A stretch of DNA of 64,000 nucleotides from Rhizorhabdus histidinilytica (lineage in GTDB: Bacteria > Pseudomonadota > Alphaproteobacteria > Sphingomonadales > Sphingomonadaceae). A program made the position numbers and the translations under genes. Positions 40,518 through 50,316 of the stretch are shown here, piece after piece (positions within the stretch are counted from its first letter, which is position 1; every line of letters starts with the position of its first letter). Location of the stretch: contig NZ_FUYM01000002.1 of NCBI RefSeq assembly GCF_900167915.1, forward strand, positions 62,001-126,000, read 5' to 3'. The notes beneath the pieces were generated by a model. It was not told where the DNA came from. It worked only from the letters and a program-made list of their open reading frames with translations, and searched no databases.

Positions 40518-40654
40518 CATCGAGCTTTTGTCCGGCTCGCTCATCCTGAGGAGGGACTGAGCCTTGGCGAAGGCCCGTCTCGAAGGATCCTTCGAGACGC
40601 CATTTCGCCTTCGCTCAATGGCTCCTCAGGATGAGCGGACTAGCTTATCGAGTC
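40518..40654. repeat. Palindromic dispersed repeat, copy B
   Basis: Related to the element at 12331-12488. It begins CATCGAGCTTTT; CGCTCATCCTGAGGAG (40538-40553) pairs perfectly with its complement at 40622-40637, and the centre carries a 24-base perfect palindrome (40576-40599, core TCGAAGGATCCTTCGA). Copy A has five extra bases at this centre. It lies between the convergent DsbA-like and nitronate monooxygenase genes. Confidence 0.72.
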
Positions 40655-40655
40655 G

Positions 40656-42444
<1,789 letters not shown>

Positions 42445-42448
<4 letters not shown>

Positions 42449-43206
42449 CGCGGCGCCATCCGGATCGCGCCATCGAGGCGGATCGTCTCGCCGTTGAGCA
42501 TCGGGTTCCTGAGGATGCTCTCCACCAGCATCGCATATTCTGCCGGGTCGCCGAGCCGGCTGGGATGCGGCACCTGCTGGCCCAGCGAATCCTGGGCCGC
42601 CTGGGGCAGGCCCTTCATCATCGGGGTCATGAAGATGCCCGGGGCGATCGTCATGACCCGGATCTTGTGCTGGGCGAGGTCGCGCGCGGCGCACAGGGTG
42701 AGGCCTGCGACGCCGGCCTTGGACGAGGCATAGGCCGCCTGGCCGACCTGTCCATCGAACGCGGCGACCGAGGCAGTGTTGACGATCACGCCGCGCTCCT
42801 CGCCGATCGGATCGGCCGCGACCAGCCGGGCGGCGAACTTCGACAGCGTGTTGAAGGTGCCGACCAGGTTGATCTCGATCACCTTGCGGTAGAGGTCGAG
42901 CGCGTGGGGGCTGCCGTCCTTGGCGACGATGCGCGCGGGCGGCGCGATGCCGGCGCAGTTGACGAGGACGCGGGCGATGCCGTGCTTCGCCTCCGCCTCG
43001 GCGATGCCGGCGGCGACGCTGGCGTCGTCGGCGACGTTGACCGCGACGAAATGGCCGCCGATCTCGGCCGCCGCCTTGGCGCCGTCATCGGCATTGAGAT
43101 CGAAGATCGTGACCCTGGCGCCGTTGGCGGCGAGCATCCGGGCGGTTTCCCCGCCCAGGCCCGACGCGCCGCCGGTGACGATCGCGGCTATGCCCTTCAG
43201 TTCCAT
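42445..43206 (-). CDS. SDR family 3-hydroxyacyl-CoA dehydrogenase-like protein (HSD10 type)
   Basis: A 253-residue short-chain dehydrogenase. The NAD site is VTGGASGLGGETARMLA with Asp in FDLNADDG, the NCAGIAPP motif follows, and the catalytic Ser-Tyr-Lys is in NTASVAAFDGQVGQAAYASSKA. The close likeness to HSD10 suggests oxidation of a 3-hydroxyacyl-CoA, fitting its place between thiolase and enoyl-CoA hydratase. The ATG at 43206 is 37 bases after the thiolase stop. Confidence 0.88.
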
Positions 43207-43243
43207 TCAGCATTCCCTTTCCTGCGCCGCAACGGCGGCTGCA

Positions 43244-44428
43244 TCAGACCAGTTCGACCGCCATCGCCGTCGCTTCGCCCCCGCCGATGCAGAGGCTGGC
43301 GACGCCGCGCTTCAGCCCGCGATTCTGCAACGCGGCCAGCAGGGTCGCCAGCACGCGCGCGCCGCTCGCGCCGATCGGATGGCCGAGCGCACAGGCGCCG
43401 CCGTTGACGTTCAGCTTCTCCGCCGGGATGTTCAAGTCCTTGGCGGCGATCATCGCGACCACGGCGAAGGCCTCGTTGACCTCGAACAGGTCGACGTCGT
43501 CGACGGTCCAGCCGGCCTTCTTCAGCGCCTTCTGGATCGCCGGCACCGGCGCGGTGGTGAACAGGCCGGGCTCGTGCGCATGGGCGGCGTGGCTGGCAAC
43601 CTTCGCCACGACCGGCAGGCCGAGTTTCTCGGCGACGCTCTGCCGGGTCATCACCAGCGCGGCGGCGCCGTCGGAGATCGACGAGGCGTTGGCGGCGGTG
43701 ATCGTGCCGTCCTTGGCAAAGGCGGGCTTCAGCGTCGGGATCTTGTCGGGACGGGCCTTGCCGGGCTGCTCGTCGCGCTCGACCACGGTGGCGCCGCCGC
43801 GCGTCTCGATGGTGACGGGGATGATCTCGCGGTCGAAAGCGCCGCTCTCGATCGCGGCGTTGGCCCGGCTCAGCGAGCGGATCGCATAGTCGTCCTGCGC
43901 CTCGCGGGTGAGCTGGTAGTCGCGCGCCGAATCCTCGGCGAAGGCGCCCATCAGCTTGCCGGGCGTATAGGCGTCCTCCAGCCCGTCGAGATACATCGAG
44001 TCCTTGACCACGTCATGACCGATGCGCGCGCCGGAGCGATGCTTGGCGAGCAGATAGGGGGCGTTCGACATGCTCTCCATGCCGCCCGCGACGATGACAT
44101 CGGCGCTGCCGGCGGCGAGCGCGTCGTGCGCCATGATCGCGGCCTGCATGCCCGATCCGCACATCTTGTTGACGGTGGTCGCCTCGACCGAGCGGGGCAG
44201 GCCTGCGCCGAGCGCAGCCTGGCGGGCCGGGGCCTGGCCGAGCCCGCCAGGCAGCACGCAGCCCATGAAGATCTGCTCGACCTTGTCGGCGTCGACGCCG
44301 GCGCGCTCGACCGCGGCCTTGACAGCGGCGGCGCCGAGCTGGGTCGCCGACGCGCCCGCGAGGGCACCCTGGAAGCCGCCCATCGGCGTGCGGGCATAGG
44401 AAGCGATGACGACGGGATCGGTACTCAT
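43244..44428 (-). CDS. Acetyl-CoA acetyltransferase (thiolase)
   Basis: A 394-residue thiolase. The acyl-accepting Cys90 is in NKMCGSGMQAA, the catalytic His in GGACALGHPIGASGAR, and the second Cys in ASLCIGGGEATAM. It cleaves a 3-ketoacyl-CoA to acetyl-CoA in this degradative operon, though thiolases also run in reverse. It follows the acyl-CoA dehydrogenase by 15 bases with AAGGATATC ahead of the start. Confidence 0.92.
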   Translation of the reverse strand: MSTDPVVIASYARTPMGGFQGALAGASATQLGAAAVKAAVERAGVDADKVEQIFMGCVLPGGLGQAPARQAALGAGLPRSVEATTVNKMCGSGMQAAIMAHDALAAGSADVIVAGGMESMSNAPYLLAKHRSGARIGHDVVKDSMYLDGLEDAYTPGKLMGAFAEDSARDYQLTREAQDDYAIRSLSRANAAIESGAFDREIIPVTIETRGGATVVERDEQPGKARPDKIPTLKPAFAKDGTITAANASSISDGAAALVMTRQSVAEKLGLPVVAKVASHAAHAHEPGLFTTAPVPAIQKALKKAGWTVDDVDLFEVNEAFAVVAMIAAKDLNIPAEKLNVNGGACALGHPIGASGARVLATLLAALQNRGLKRGVASLCIGGGEATAMAVELV

Positions 44429-44443
44429 GCTGATATCCTTCGT

Positions 44444-45571
44444 TTAAAGGGCGCGGGCGATCACCATCCGCTGGATGTCGGACGTGCCCTCGTAGATCTG
44501 GCAGACGCGGACGTCGCGATAGATTTTCGCAAGCCCGAATTCCTCGAGATAGCCGTAGCCGCCCAGTGTCTGGATCGCGCCCGAGACGATCGCCTCGGCG
44601 GCTTCGGACGCGAACAGCTTCGCCATCGACGCTTCCTTCAGGCAAGGCAGCCCCGCATCCTTGACGCTCGCCGCGTGGAGGACGAGCTGGCGCGCCGCCT
44701 CCAGCCGGGTGGCAAGGTCGGCGAGACGGAAGCCCACCGCCTGATGCTCGATGATCGGCTTGCCCATGCTGCGGCGGTCGCGCGCATAGGCGACCGCGAT
44801 CTCCAGCGCCGCCTGCGCCATGCCGACGCATTGCGCGGCGATGCCGATGCGGCCCTGCTCCAGGTTGGCGAGGGCGATGTTGTAGCCGCGCCCCTCGGCC
44901 CCGAACAGCAGCCCGTCCTCGACGAACAGGTCGTCGAAGCGGATCGCGCAGGTGTCGGATGCCGCCTGGCCCAGCTTGTGCTCGACCTTGTCGACCGCAT
45001 AGCCGGGGCTGTCGGTGGGGACGAGGAAGGCGGAGATGCCCTTCTTGCCGGCGGCCGGATCAGTCACCGCGAACACCATCGCCACCCCGGCGATCTTGCC
45101 CGAGGTGATGAACTGCTTGGCGCCGTTGAGCACCCAGCCGCCCTCGGCCCGCGTCGCGCGGGTGCGCAGCGCGGCGGCGTCGGAGCCGGCGTCGGCCTCG
45201 GTCAGCGCGAAGGCGCCGATCATCCGCCCGCCGATCAGCTCAGGCAGGAAGCGCGCCTTCTGCGCCTCGTTGCCCTCCTTCAGCAGGCCGCCGACGAGCA
45301 GGCTGTTCTGGATCGAGACGATCGTCGACAGCGCGCCGTCTGCCGCGGCGATCTCGATCAGCGACAGCGCATAGGAGACATAGTCGGCCCCGGCGCCGCC
45401 GACCGTTTCCGGCGCGACCATGCCGAGCAGGCCGAGGCCCGCCAGCTCCTCGAACAGCCCGGCGGGATAGCCGCCGGCGGCCTCGAACGCCTGGCTGCGC
45501 GGGCGGATCTGCTCCTGCGCGAACGCGCGCACCGCTTCTTGGATCGCGGACTGGGTCTCGGAGAGAATCAT
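44444..45571 (-). CDS. Acyl-CoA dehydrogenase
   Basis: A 375-residue FAD acyl-CoA dehydrogenase. Motifs are GALSTIVSIQNSLLVGGLL, FALTEADAGSDAAALRT, WVLNGAKQFITSGKIAG, and the C-terminal QTLGGYGYLEEFGLAKIYRD with the GYGY turn and the catalytic Glu nearby in VCQIYEGTSDIQR. It makes the first oxidation of an acyl-CoA. It is first in the operon, divergent from the TetR gene, and GAGG lies before the ATG. Confidence 0.92.
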   Translation of the reverse strand: MILSETQSAIQEAVRAFAQEQIRPRSQAFEAAGGYPAGLFEELAGLGLLGMVAPETVGGAGADYVSYALSLIEIAAADGALSTIVSIQNSLLVGGLLKEGNEAQKARFLPELIGGRMIGAFALTEADAGSDAAALRTRATRAEGGWVLNGAKQFITSGKIAGVAMVFAVTDPAAGKKGISAFLVPTDSPGYAVDKVEHKLGQAASDTCAIRFDDLFVEDGLLFGAEGRGYNIALANLEQGRIGIAAQCVGMAQAALEIAVAYARDRRSMGKPIIEHQAVGFRLADLATRLEAARQLVLHAASVKDAGLPCLKEASMAKLFASEAAEAIVSGAIQTLGGYGYLEEFGLAKIYRDVRVCQIYEGTSDIQRMVIARAL

Positions 45572-45590
45572 GGAACCTCGGCGAACAGGT

Positions 45591-45602
45591 TACTCATGGG
45601 TA
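45591..45602. promoter_or_regulatory. Putative TetR operator in divergent promoter
   Basis: TACTCATGGGTA is a near-palindrome (10 of 12 bases) in the 68-base space between the acyl-CoA dehydrogenase and TetR starts, next to an A+T-rich TATATTGATT. It could let the TetR protein repress both units. Inference only. Confidence 0.4.
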
Positions 45603-45639
45603 TATTGATTGCTGATCGGTTTTATGTCAACGCTCGGCG

Positions 45640-46263
45640 ATGGAGACCGACGCCCCGGCATCCCCGTTCCGGACCCGCGAGCAGAAGGCGGAGGAGCGTT
45701 CGGCGAAGCGCCGGGCGCTGCTGATCGCCGCAGTGCGGATGTTCAACGAGCGTGGCTATCACGCGACCCTTCTCGAGGATGTGGCGGCAAGCCTCGGCGT
45801 GTCGAAGCCCACCATCTACCATTATCTCGGCAACAAGGAGCGGGTGCTGCTCGAATGCATCGCGCTTGGCATCGAGCAATATCATCGCGCGATCGACGAG
45901 GCGCGGGAGGCGCCGGGCAGCGGCCTCGACCGGCTGCGGCATTTCCTGCGCGCCTATGCCCGCGCGAACATGGATGATTTCGGCCGCTGCGTGATCCGCA
46001 CAGGGCCCGAGCCGCTGTCGCCCGAAGGGCGGCAGGGCCTGCGCGAACGCAAGCGCCGGATCGACGCGGCGATGCGCGGCTTCATCGAGGAGGGCATTGC
46101 CGACGGCTCGATTGTGCCGACCGATTCGAAGCTGCTGGCCTTTACCCTGGCGGGCGCGCTCAACTGGCCCGCGCGCTGGCACGTTCCCGGCGGCGAGCTG
46201 AGCGCCGAGGAACTGGCGAGCCGGATGGTCGACATGCTGACCATCGGTCTCGCGCCGCGCTGA
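45640..46263 (+). CDS. TetR family regulator of acyl-CoA operon
   Basis: A 207-residue TetR protein. The HTH is RALLIAAVRMFNERGYHATL with VSKPTIYHYLGNKERVLLE as recognition part. The C-terminal ligand domain ends SRMVDMLTIGLAPR. Its divergent location and the palindrome at 45591 indicate control of the acyl-CoA dehydrogenase operon, probably by a CoA-ester, as for other TetR regulators of fatty or branched-chain acid breakdown. It has no evident ribosome site; the first ATG is used. Confidence 0.87.
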   Translation: METDAPASPFRTREQKAEERSAKRRALLIAAVRMFNERGYHATLLEDVAASLGVSKPTIYHYLGNKERVLLECIALGIEQYHRAIDEAREAPGSGLDRLRHFLRAYARANMDDFGRCVIRTGPEPLSPEGRQGLRERKRRIDAAMRGFIEEGIADGSIVPTDSKLLAFTLAGALNWPARWHVPGGELSAEELASRMVDMLTIGLAPR

Positions 46264-46269
46264 ACCGCT

Positions 46270-46461
46270 TCTAGAGTCGGTTTGGAGTCAGTCTCAGTTA
46301 GATTGACCCGTTCGTCCCGAGCCCCTCGACTGCCTGCAAGGCAGGCGCTCGGGATGAACTTCAGCCATAGGCTGAAGTCGAGGGACGTCGGCTCCCGGAA
46401 CGTGTCTCGACTTCGCTCGACACGAACGGATGGTTTCGATCAATCTGAAACTGACTCTAGA
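46270..46461. repeat. 192-bp inverted-repeat element overlapping the pit stop
   Basis: Bounded by TCTAGAGTC (46270-46278) and its complement GACTCTAGA (46453-46461). The imperfect pairing extends inward for about 40 bases to CGTTCGT/ACGAACG. The middle holds nested hairpins, for example CTTCAGCC-ATA-GGCTGAAG (about 46361-46379) and TCGACTTCGCTCGA. It has no reading frame. It fills the space between the convergent TetR and phosphate-transporter genes, and the transporter stop codon (46457-46459) lies inside its terminal repeat. Confidence 0.7.
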
Positions 46462-47455
46462 AAAGCCCCGCCAGCAGGTAGAAGCCCGCGCCGAATGCTG
46501 CGGCGGCGGGGAGGGTGACCACCCAGGCGACGACGATGCTGCTGGCGACGTTCCAACGCACCGCCGACAGCCGCCGCGACGAGCCCACGCCGACGATCGC
46601 GCCGGTGATGGTGTGGGTGGTCGACACCGGCACACCCAGCCAGGTCGCGGTGAACAGCGTGATCGCGCCGCCGGTTTCCGCGCAGAAGCCCTGCGCCGGG
46701 GTCAGCCGGGTGATCTTCGATCCCATGGTATGGACGATCTTCCACCCGCCTGCGAGCGTACCCAGCCCCATTGCCGCCTGGCAGCTGATCACCACCCAGA
46801 AAGGTACGTGGAAGGAGCCCCCGAGCAGGCCCTGCGAATAGAGCAGGACCGCGATGATCCCCATCGTCTTCTGTGCATCGTTGCCGCCATGGCCGAGCGA
46901 GTAGAGCGAGGCCGAGATGAGCTGCAGCCGGCGATAGCGCTTGTCGGCGGCGCCGGGCGAGCTGCGCACGAACACCCAGCTGGTGATCAGGACCAGCAAC
47001 AGCGCGAGGACCAGGCCGATCGTCGGCGACAGCACGATCGCGAAGCTGGTCTTGAGCACGCCCGACCAGACGATCGAACCCACCCCGGCCTTGGCCGTGC
47101 CCGCACCGAGCAGGCCGCCGATCAGGGCGTGGCTGGACGAGGAGGGGATGCCGAGCAGCCAGGTGATCAGGTTCCAGCTGATTGCCCCCATCAGCGCGCC
47201 GAAGATCACATGGGCATCGATGATGTCGGCATGGACGATCCCCTTGCCCACCGTCTCGGCGACATGGAGGCCGAAGAAGAGAAAGGCGATGAAGTTGAAG
47301 AAGGCGGCCATCGCCACCGCCTGGTGCGGCTTGAGCACGCGGGTCGACACCACCGTCGCGATCGAGTTCGCCGCGTCGTGCAGGCCGTTCAGGAAGTCGA
47401 ACGCCAGCGCGATGGCGATCAGCCCGACCAGCAGCGGGAAGGAGATGAGTTCCAT
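46457..47455 (-). CDS. pit: Inorganic phosphate transporter, Pit family
   Basis: A 332-residue low-affinity phosphate/metal symporter of the inner membrane. Both PiT signature repeats are present: FDFLNGLHDAANSIATVV and SLGHGGNDAQKTMGIIA, with about nine helices between and around. The start lies two bases after the NUDIX-DUF47 gene, whose DUF47 half is the usual Pit partner. The last codons and stop overlap the inverted repeat element, so the C-terminus (LAGLF) may have been altered by its insertion. Confidence 0.93.
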   Translation of the reverse strand: MELISFPLLVGLIAIALAFDFLNGLHDAANSIATVVSTRVLKPHQAVAMAAFFNFIAFLFFGLHVAETVGKGIVHADIIDAHVIFGALMGAISWNLITWLLGIPSSSSHALIGGLLGAGTAKAGVGSIVWSGVLKTSFAIVLSPTIGLVLALLLVLITSWVFVRSSPGAADKRYRRLQLISASLYSLGHGGNDAQKTMGIIAVLLYSQGLLGGSFHVPFWVVISCQAAMGLGTLAGGWKIVHTMGSKITRLTPAQGFCAETGGAITLFTATWLGVPVSTTHTITGAIVGVGSSRRLSAVRWNVASSIVVAWVVTLPAAAAFGAGFYLLAGLF

Positions 47456-47457
47456 GG

Positions 47458-48630
47458 TCAGGCGTGGTCGAGCACGAGGCCCTGGATCTCGTTGGCGACG
47501 TCCTCGAAGGCGTCGGTGATCTTCTCGAGATGGCTGTAGATCTCACGGCCGATGATGAAGGCCATCGGCGACTTGTCGCCCTTCGCCTTGAACAGCGTCT
47601 TGAGGCCGGCGGCGTGGATCTCGTCGGCATGGCCTTCCAGCCGGACTATCCGCTCGGTCAGGCTGTGCAGCCGGCCGGCGTTGCGGCCGAGGTCGCGCAG
47701 CAGCGGCATCGCGTCGGCGGTGATCCGGGCGGCCTCGACGATCAGCCCGGCCATGTCGCGCATCTGCGGCTCGAACTCCTGGACCTCGTAGAGCGTGATC
47801 GCCTTGGCGGTCTGGTTCATCTGGTCGATCGCGTCGTCCATCGATCCGATCAGGCTGGTGATCGCGGTGCGGTCGAACGGCGTGATCAGCGTCTTGCGGA
47901 CGTCGACCAGAACGTCGCGGATGATGTCGTCCGCCTCGTTCTCCCGGTCGAAGATCTCCTGGCTGTGGAGCGGCATGTCCGGGCCGCCTTGCAGCAGTCG
48001 CCCGAGCGCGTCGGCGGCGGCGACGTTGAGCGCCGCGTGCGCCTCGAACTGTTCGAAGAAGCTGCCCTGCTTGGGCAGCAATGCCTGGAACCAGCGCACG
48101 ATGGTGAACCTTTCTGCTGTATGGCGGCGGGTGGCCGTGACGACCCGTTCGGCAAGGCCGGGATTCCAGACCGGCGGGGTGAACCCGGCCAGGATGTCGC
48201 GAAGCTCCTCCTCGTCGACCGCGGCGGCCGCGGCTTGGGGGGTGAACCAGCGCAGCTCGCGCTCGTCCTTCTCTGGCCAGCTGTCCAGCTGCGTCGTCAC
48301 CGAGAAGGGGAAGATGTCGACCGTCGCGGGGCGTGACGTGCCGTTGCGGCGCTGCTTGCGATATTGATAGGTGCCGATCGCATAGGGACAGGCGATGCCG
48401 ACCAGGCCCGCTTCCTCATAGGCTTCGTGGCTGGCAGCCTCGTGGCTTTTCAGGCCTTTGATCCGGTTGCCCTTGGGCAGCACCCACCGTTTCGTCTCGC
48501 GCGAGGTGATCAGCAGGACCTCGGTCTGGCCTGCTTCGGTGGTGCGATAGGGCAGGACGGCGATCTGGCGAATGGTGCGAATCCCCCGGGCGTATCGGGG
48601 CTCCCTACAAATGTGACAATTTCGTTGCAA
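47458..48630 (-). CDS. NUDIX hydrolase fused to DUF47 (PhoU-like) Pit-accessory protein
   Basis: One 390-codon frame carries two domains. Residues about 20-145 are NUDIX-like (RQIAVLPYR, VLPKGNRIKGLKSHEAA, HEAYEEAGLVG); the two metal-binding Glu are kept, while the Arg and outer Glu of the classical box are His and Leu. Residues about 175-390 are a DUF47/PhoU-like helical domain (VRWFQALLPKQGSFFEQFEA, GSMDDAIDQMNQTAKA). A GTG at the DUF47 start with AGAAAGG before it could also give a separate DUF47 protein. It precedes pit by two bases. The N-terminus contains a CHIC motif; the first ATG is uncertain. Confidence 0.8.
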   Translation of the reverse strand: MQRNCHICREPRYARGIRTIRQIAVLPYRTTEAGQTEVLLITSRETKRWVLPKGNRIKGLKSHEAASHEAYEEAGLVGIACPYAIGTYQYRKQRRNGTSRPATVDIFPFSVTTQLDSWPEKDERELRWFTPQAAAAAVDEEELRDILAGFTPPVWNPGLAERVVTATRRHTAERFTIVRWFQALLPKQGSFFEQFEAHAALNVAAADALGRLLQGGPDMPLHSQEIFDRENEADDIIRDVLVDVRKTLITPFDRTAITSLIGSMDDAIDQMNQTAKAITLYEVQEFEPQMRDMAGLIVEAARITADAMPLLRDLGRNAGRLHSLTERIVRLEGHADEIHAAGLKTLFKAKGDKSPMAFIIGREIYSHLEKITDAFEDVANEIQGLVLDHA

Positions 48631-48901
48631 TGCGCTGTTGGCGATTCGGTTCTCTGCCGTCGATCGATCGCCGCTTCATGCCTCTCCTGTCGTTCGTCGA
48701 CCGCCACCGGACGTTCGTCGGCCGAAATCGACCTTTGTGGAGGCGGCGGCGCGGTCGGTCGAAGTGTCGATGCGGGTCAACGGCCCTTGGCATAGTTGGT
48801 TGCTCAACGGCGGTTCGGAAGCAAGCCCGGGGCGCCGCGGAACAGGGATTTTACCGGACGAAGGTCGCCACCCCCGTCCGGCGCACAACAGGAGACACGA
48901 C

Positions 48902-49246
48902 ATGACCCGTTCGACCAAGATCATCGCCGCCCTCGCCGCCGCCCTCGCCACCAGCGGCACCGTCGCCTTCCCCGCCTATGCGGCCGAAGGGAAGGTCTCG
49001 GCGGTCAGCTATGCCGACCTCGATCTCGCCAGCGCCGACGGCGCGGCTTCGCTGAAGAAGCGGGTGGAGCGCGCGGCCCGCGACGTCTGCACCTTCGAGG
49101 GCGACCGTTCGCTCGACGGTGCGATGGAAGCCAAGGCCTGCGCCAAGGTCGCCACCGCCCGGGCGATGCCCCAGGTCGAGCTGGCGCTCGCCAAGGCCGG
49201 CACCCAGCTCGCCGACAACGGCCGGATCACCGTCGCCGCCCACTGA
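48902..49246 (+). CDS. UrcA family protein
   Basis: A 114-residue exported protein. The signal is IIAALAAALATSGTVAFPAYA; the mature part contains VSYADLDLASADGAASLKKR, two cysteines (DVCTFEG, AKACAKVA) and matches the UrcA family found in sphingomonads and caulobacters. The function is unknown. ACAGGAGACACGAC precedes the ATG at 48902. The 271-base space before it and the divergent NUDIX gene holds no confident promoter. Confidence 0.82.
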   Translation: MTRSTKIIAALAAALATSGTVAFPAYAAEGKVSAVSYADLDLASADGAASLKKRVERAARDVCTFEGDRSLDGAMEAKACAKVATARAMPQVELALAKAGTQLADNGRITVAAH

Positions 49247-49281
49247 CCCGACACGGCCGGAGCCAGCCCGGTCCCTACCTA

Positions 49282-49321
49282 GCCTCCCGGGAATCCCCAA
49301 GCACCTGACCCCCCGGGAGGC
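49282..49321. repeat. Inverted repeat downstream of the UrcA gene
   Basis: GCCTCCCGGG (49282-49291) and CCCGGGAGGC (49312-49321) are perfect complements across 20 bases. Likely an mRNA end structure. Confidence 0.5.
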
Positions 49322-49366
49322 ACCGCCTTACACGCGGCCGGACTGGCAATTTCCACCGCGTGGGAC

Positions 49367-49396
49367 GCACCCTCGGGTTCCCTTGCCCGGGGGTGC
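49367..49396 (+). terminator. Terminator-like hairpin
   Basis: GCACCCTCGGG (49367-49377) pairs with CCCGGGGGTGC (49386-49396, one T-G pair) and is followed by TTTCCGTT. It should end transcription from the UrcA gene before otsB. Confidence 0.6.
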
Positions 49397-49452
49397 TTTC
49401 CGTTGTGCCCGGCTTTTCCGGCGCATCCGCGCCATGAATTCGCGGCCGGAAC

Positions 49453-49478
49453 GGAACCCAATCCCGCCGCCGCGCGTC
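49453..49478 (+). promoter_or_regulatory. Possible EcfG promoter of trehalose operon
   Basis: GGAAC (49453-49457), 17 bases, CGTC (49475-49478): one mismatch to GGAAC-N17-CGTT, 83 bases before otsB. Trehalose genes are known general-stress targets in alphaproteobacteria, which raises its plausibility. Confidence 0.4.
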
Positions 49479-49560
49479 CTCCCCGCAGTTCACCCCGGCC
49501 GATGACCGGTCCGTCCATGACCGGTTGATTCCACGGCTGTTATTGCGGCGAGGAAATGAA

Positions 49561-50316
49561 ATGCTGTCCCGGTCCCATCAGCCGGTGCTCGCGCCCCCGC
49601 CGGCGATCGATCCAGCGAGCCACAGTCTTTTCGTCGATTTCGACGGGACGCTGGTGCCGCTCGTCGACCACCCGGAACTGGTGCGCGCCGACACCGAACT
49701 GGTCGAGCTGCTGACGACGCTGCACCGGCGCTTCGCGGGGCGGGTCGCGCTGGTCAGCGGCCGATCGATCGCCCAGCTCGACCAGATGGTCGGGCCGGTC
49801 ACCGCGGAGATCGCCCTCGCCGGCAGCCATGGCGCCGAGGTGCGCCGCGACGGCCGGCTGATCGAGCCGCCCAGGCCCGAGGGGCTCGACGGCGCGATCG
49901 CGGACGTCCGGCTGTACGGCGCCGGCCATCCCGAGATGATCATCGAGGAGAAGAGCCATGGCGTGGCGATGCACTATCGCGTCGCGCCGATCCTGGAGGA
50001 GCCGGTCAAGCGCCGCGCCCAGGCGATCGCGGAGCGCCACGGCCTTGTCGTCCAGCCCGGCAAGATGATGGTCGAGCTGCGCGGCCCAGGCTGGAACAAG
50101 GGCGAAGCGGTCGAGGCGCTGATGGCCGAGGCGCCGATGGCGGGCAGCCGCCCGGTCGTGATCGGCGACGACCTGACCGACGAACCCGCGCTCGCGGTGG
50201 CGGGCGCGATGGGCGGCTTCGGCGTGCTGGTCGGCGCCCGTCGCGAAAGCGCCGCGCTCTACGGCCTCGCCGACGTCGGGTCGGTGCGCCGCTGGCTGTG
50301 GGAGGTCGCCGCGTGA
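49561..50316 (+). CDS. otsB: Trehalose-6-phosphate phosphatase
   Basis: A 251-residue HAD-fold phosphatase. Motif I is LFVDFDGTLVPL, motif II ALVSGRSIAQL, and motif IV VVIGDDLTDEPALA, all with the expected acidic residues. It removes phosphate from trehalose-6-phosphate to release trehalose. GAGGAAATGAA precedes the ATG at 49561. Its stop overlaps the start of the GH15 gene (GTGA), so it is the first of a three-gene trehalose operon. Confidence 0.92.
   Translation: MLSRSHQPVLAPPPAIDPASHSLFVDFDGTLVPLVDHPELVRADTELVELLTTLHRRFAGRVALVSGRSIAQLDQMVGPVTAEIALAGSHGAEVRRDGRLIEPPRPEGLDGAIADVRLYGAGHPEMIIEEKSHGVAMHYRVAPILEEPVKRRAQAIAERHGLVVQPGKMMVELRGPGWNKGEAVEALMAEAPMAGSRPVVIGDDLTDEPALAVAGAMGGFGVLVGARRESAALYGLADVGSVRRWLWEVAA

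Larger units (their letters stand above)
49247..49560. other. Intergenic region with hairpins and stress-like promoter
   Basis: Between the UrcA gene and otsB. It holds two hairpins (listed separately) and a GGAAC-N17-CGTC sequence. A few short frames cross it on both strands but none looks protein-like. Confidence 0.5.

Noticed and set aside
42920-45724. 934-codon plus-strand frame opposite the thiolase and acyl-CoA dehydrogenase genes
   Set aside because: Crosses three well-supported minus-strand genes and their spacers; Arg/Asp/Gly-rich shadow with no motif.
46481-46520. A PhoB box before the pit operon or phoR
   Set aside because: No direct repeats resembling CTGTCAT spaced by four bases were found in either upstream region.
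48787-48804. Sigma-54 type promoter (TTGGCA ... TTGCT) before the UrcA gene
   Set aside because: The GG and GC elements are 11 bases apart instead of the required 10, and no enhancer-binding regulator is near.
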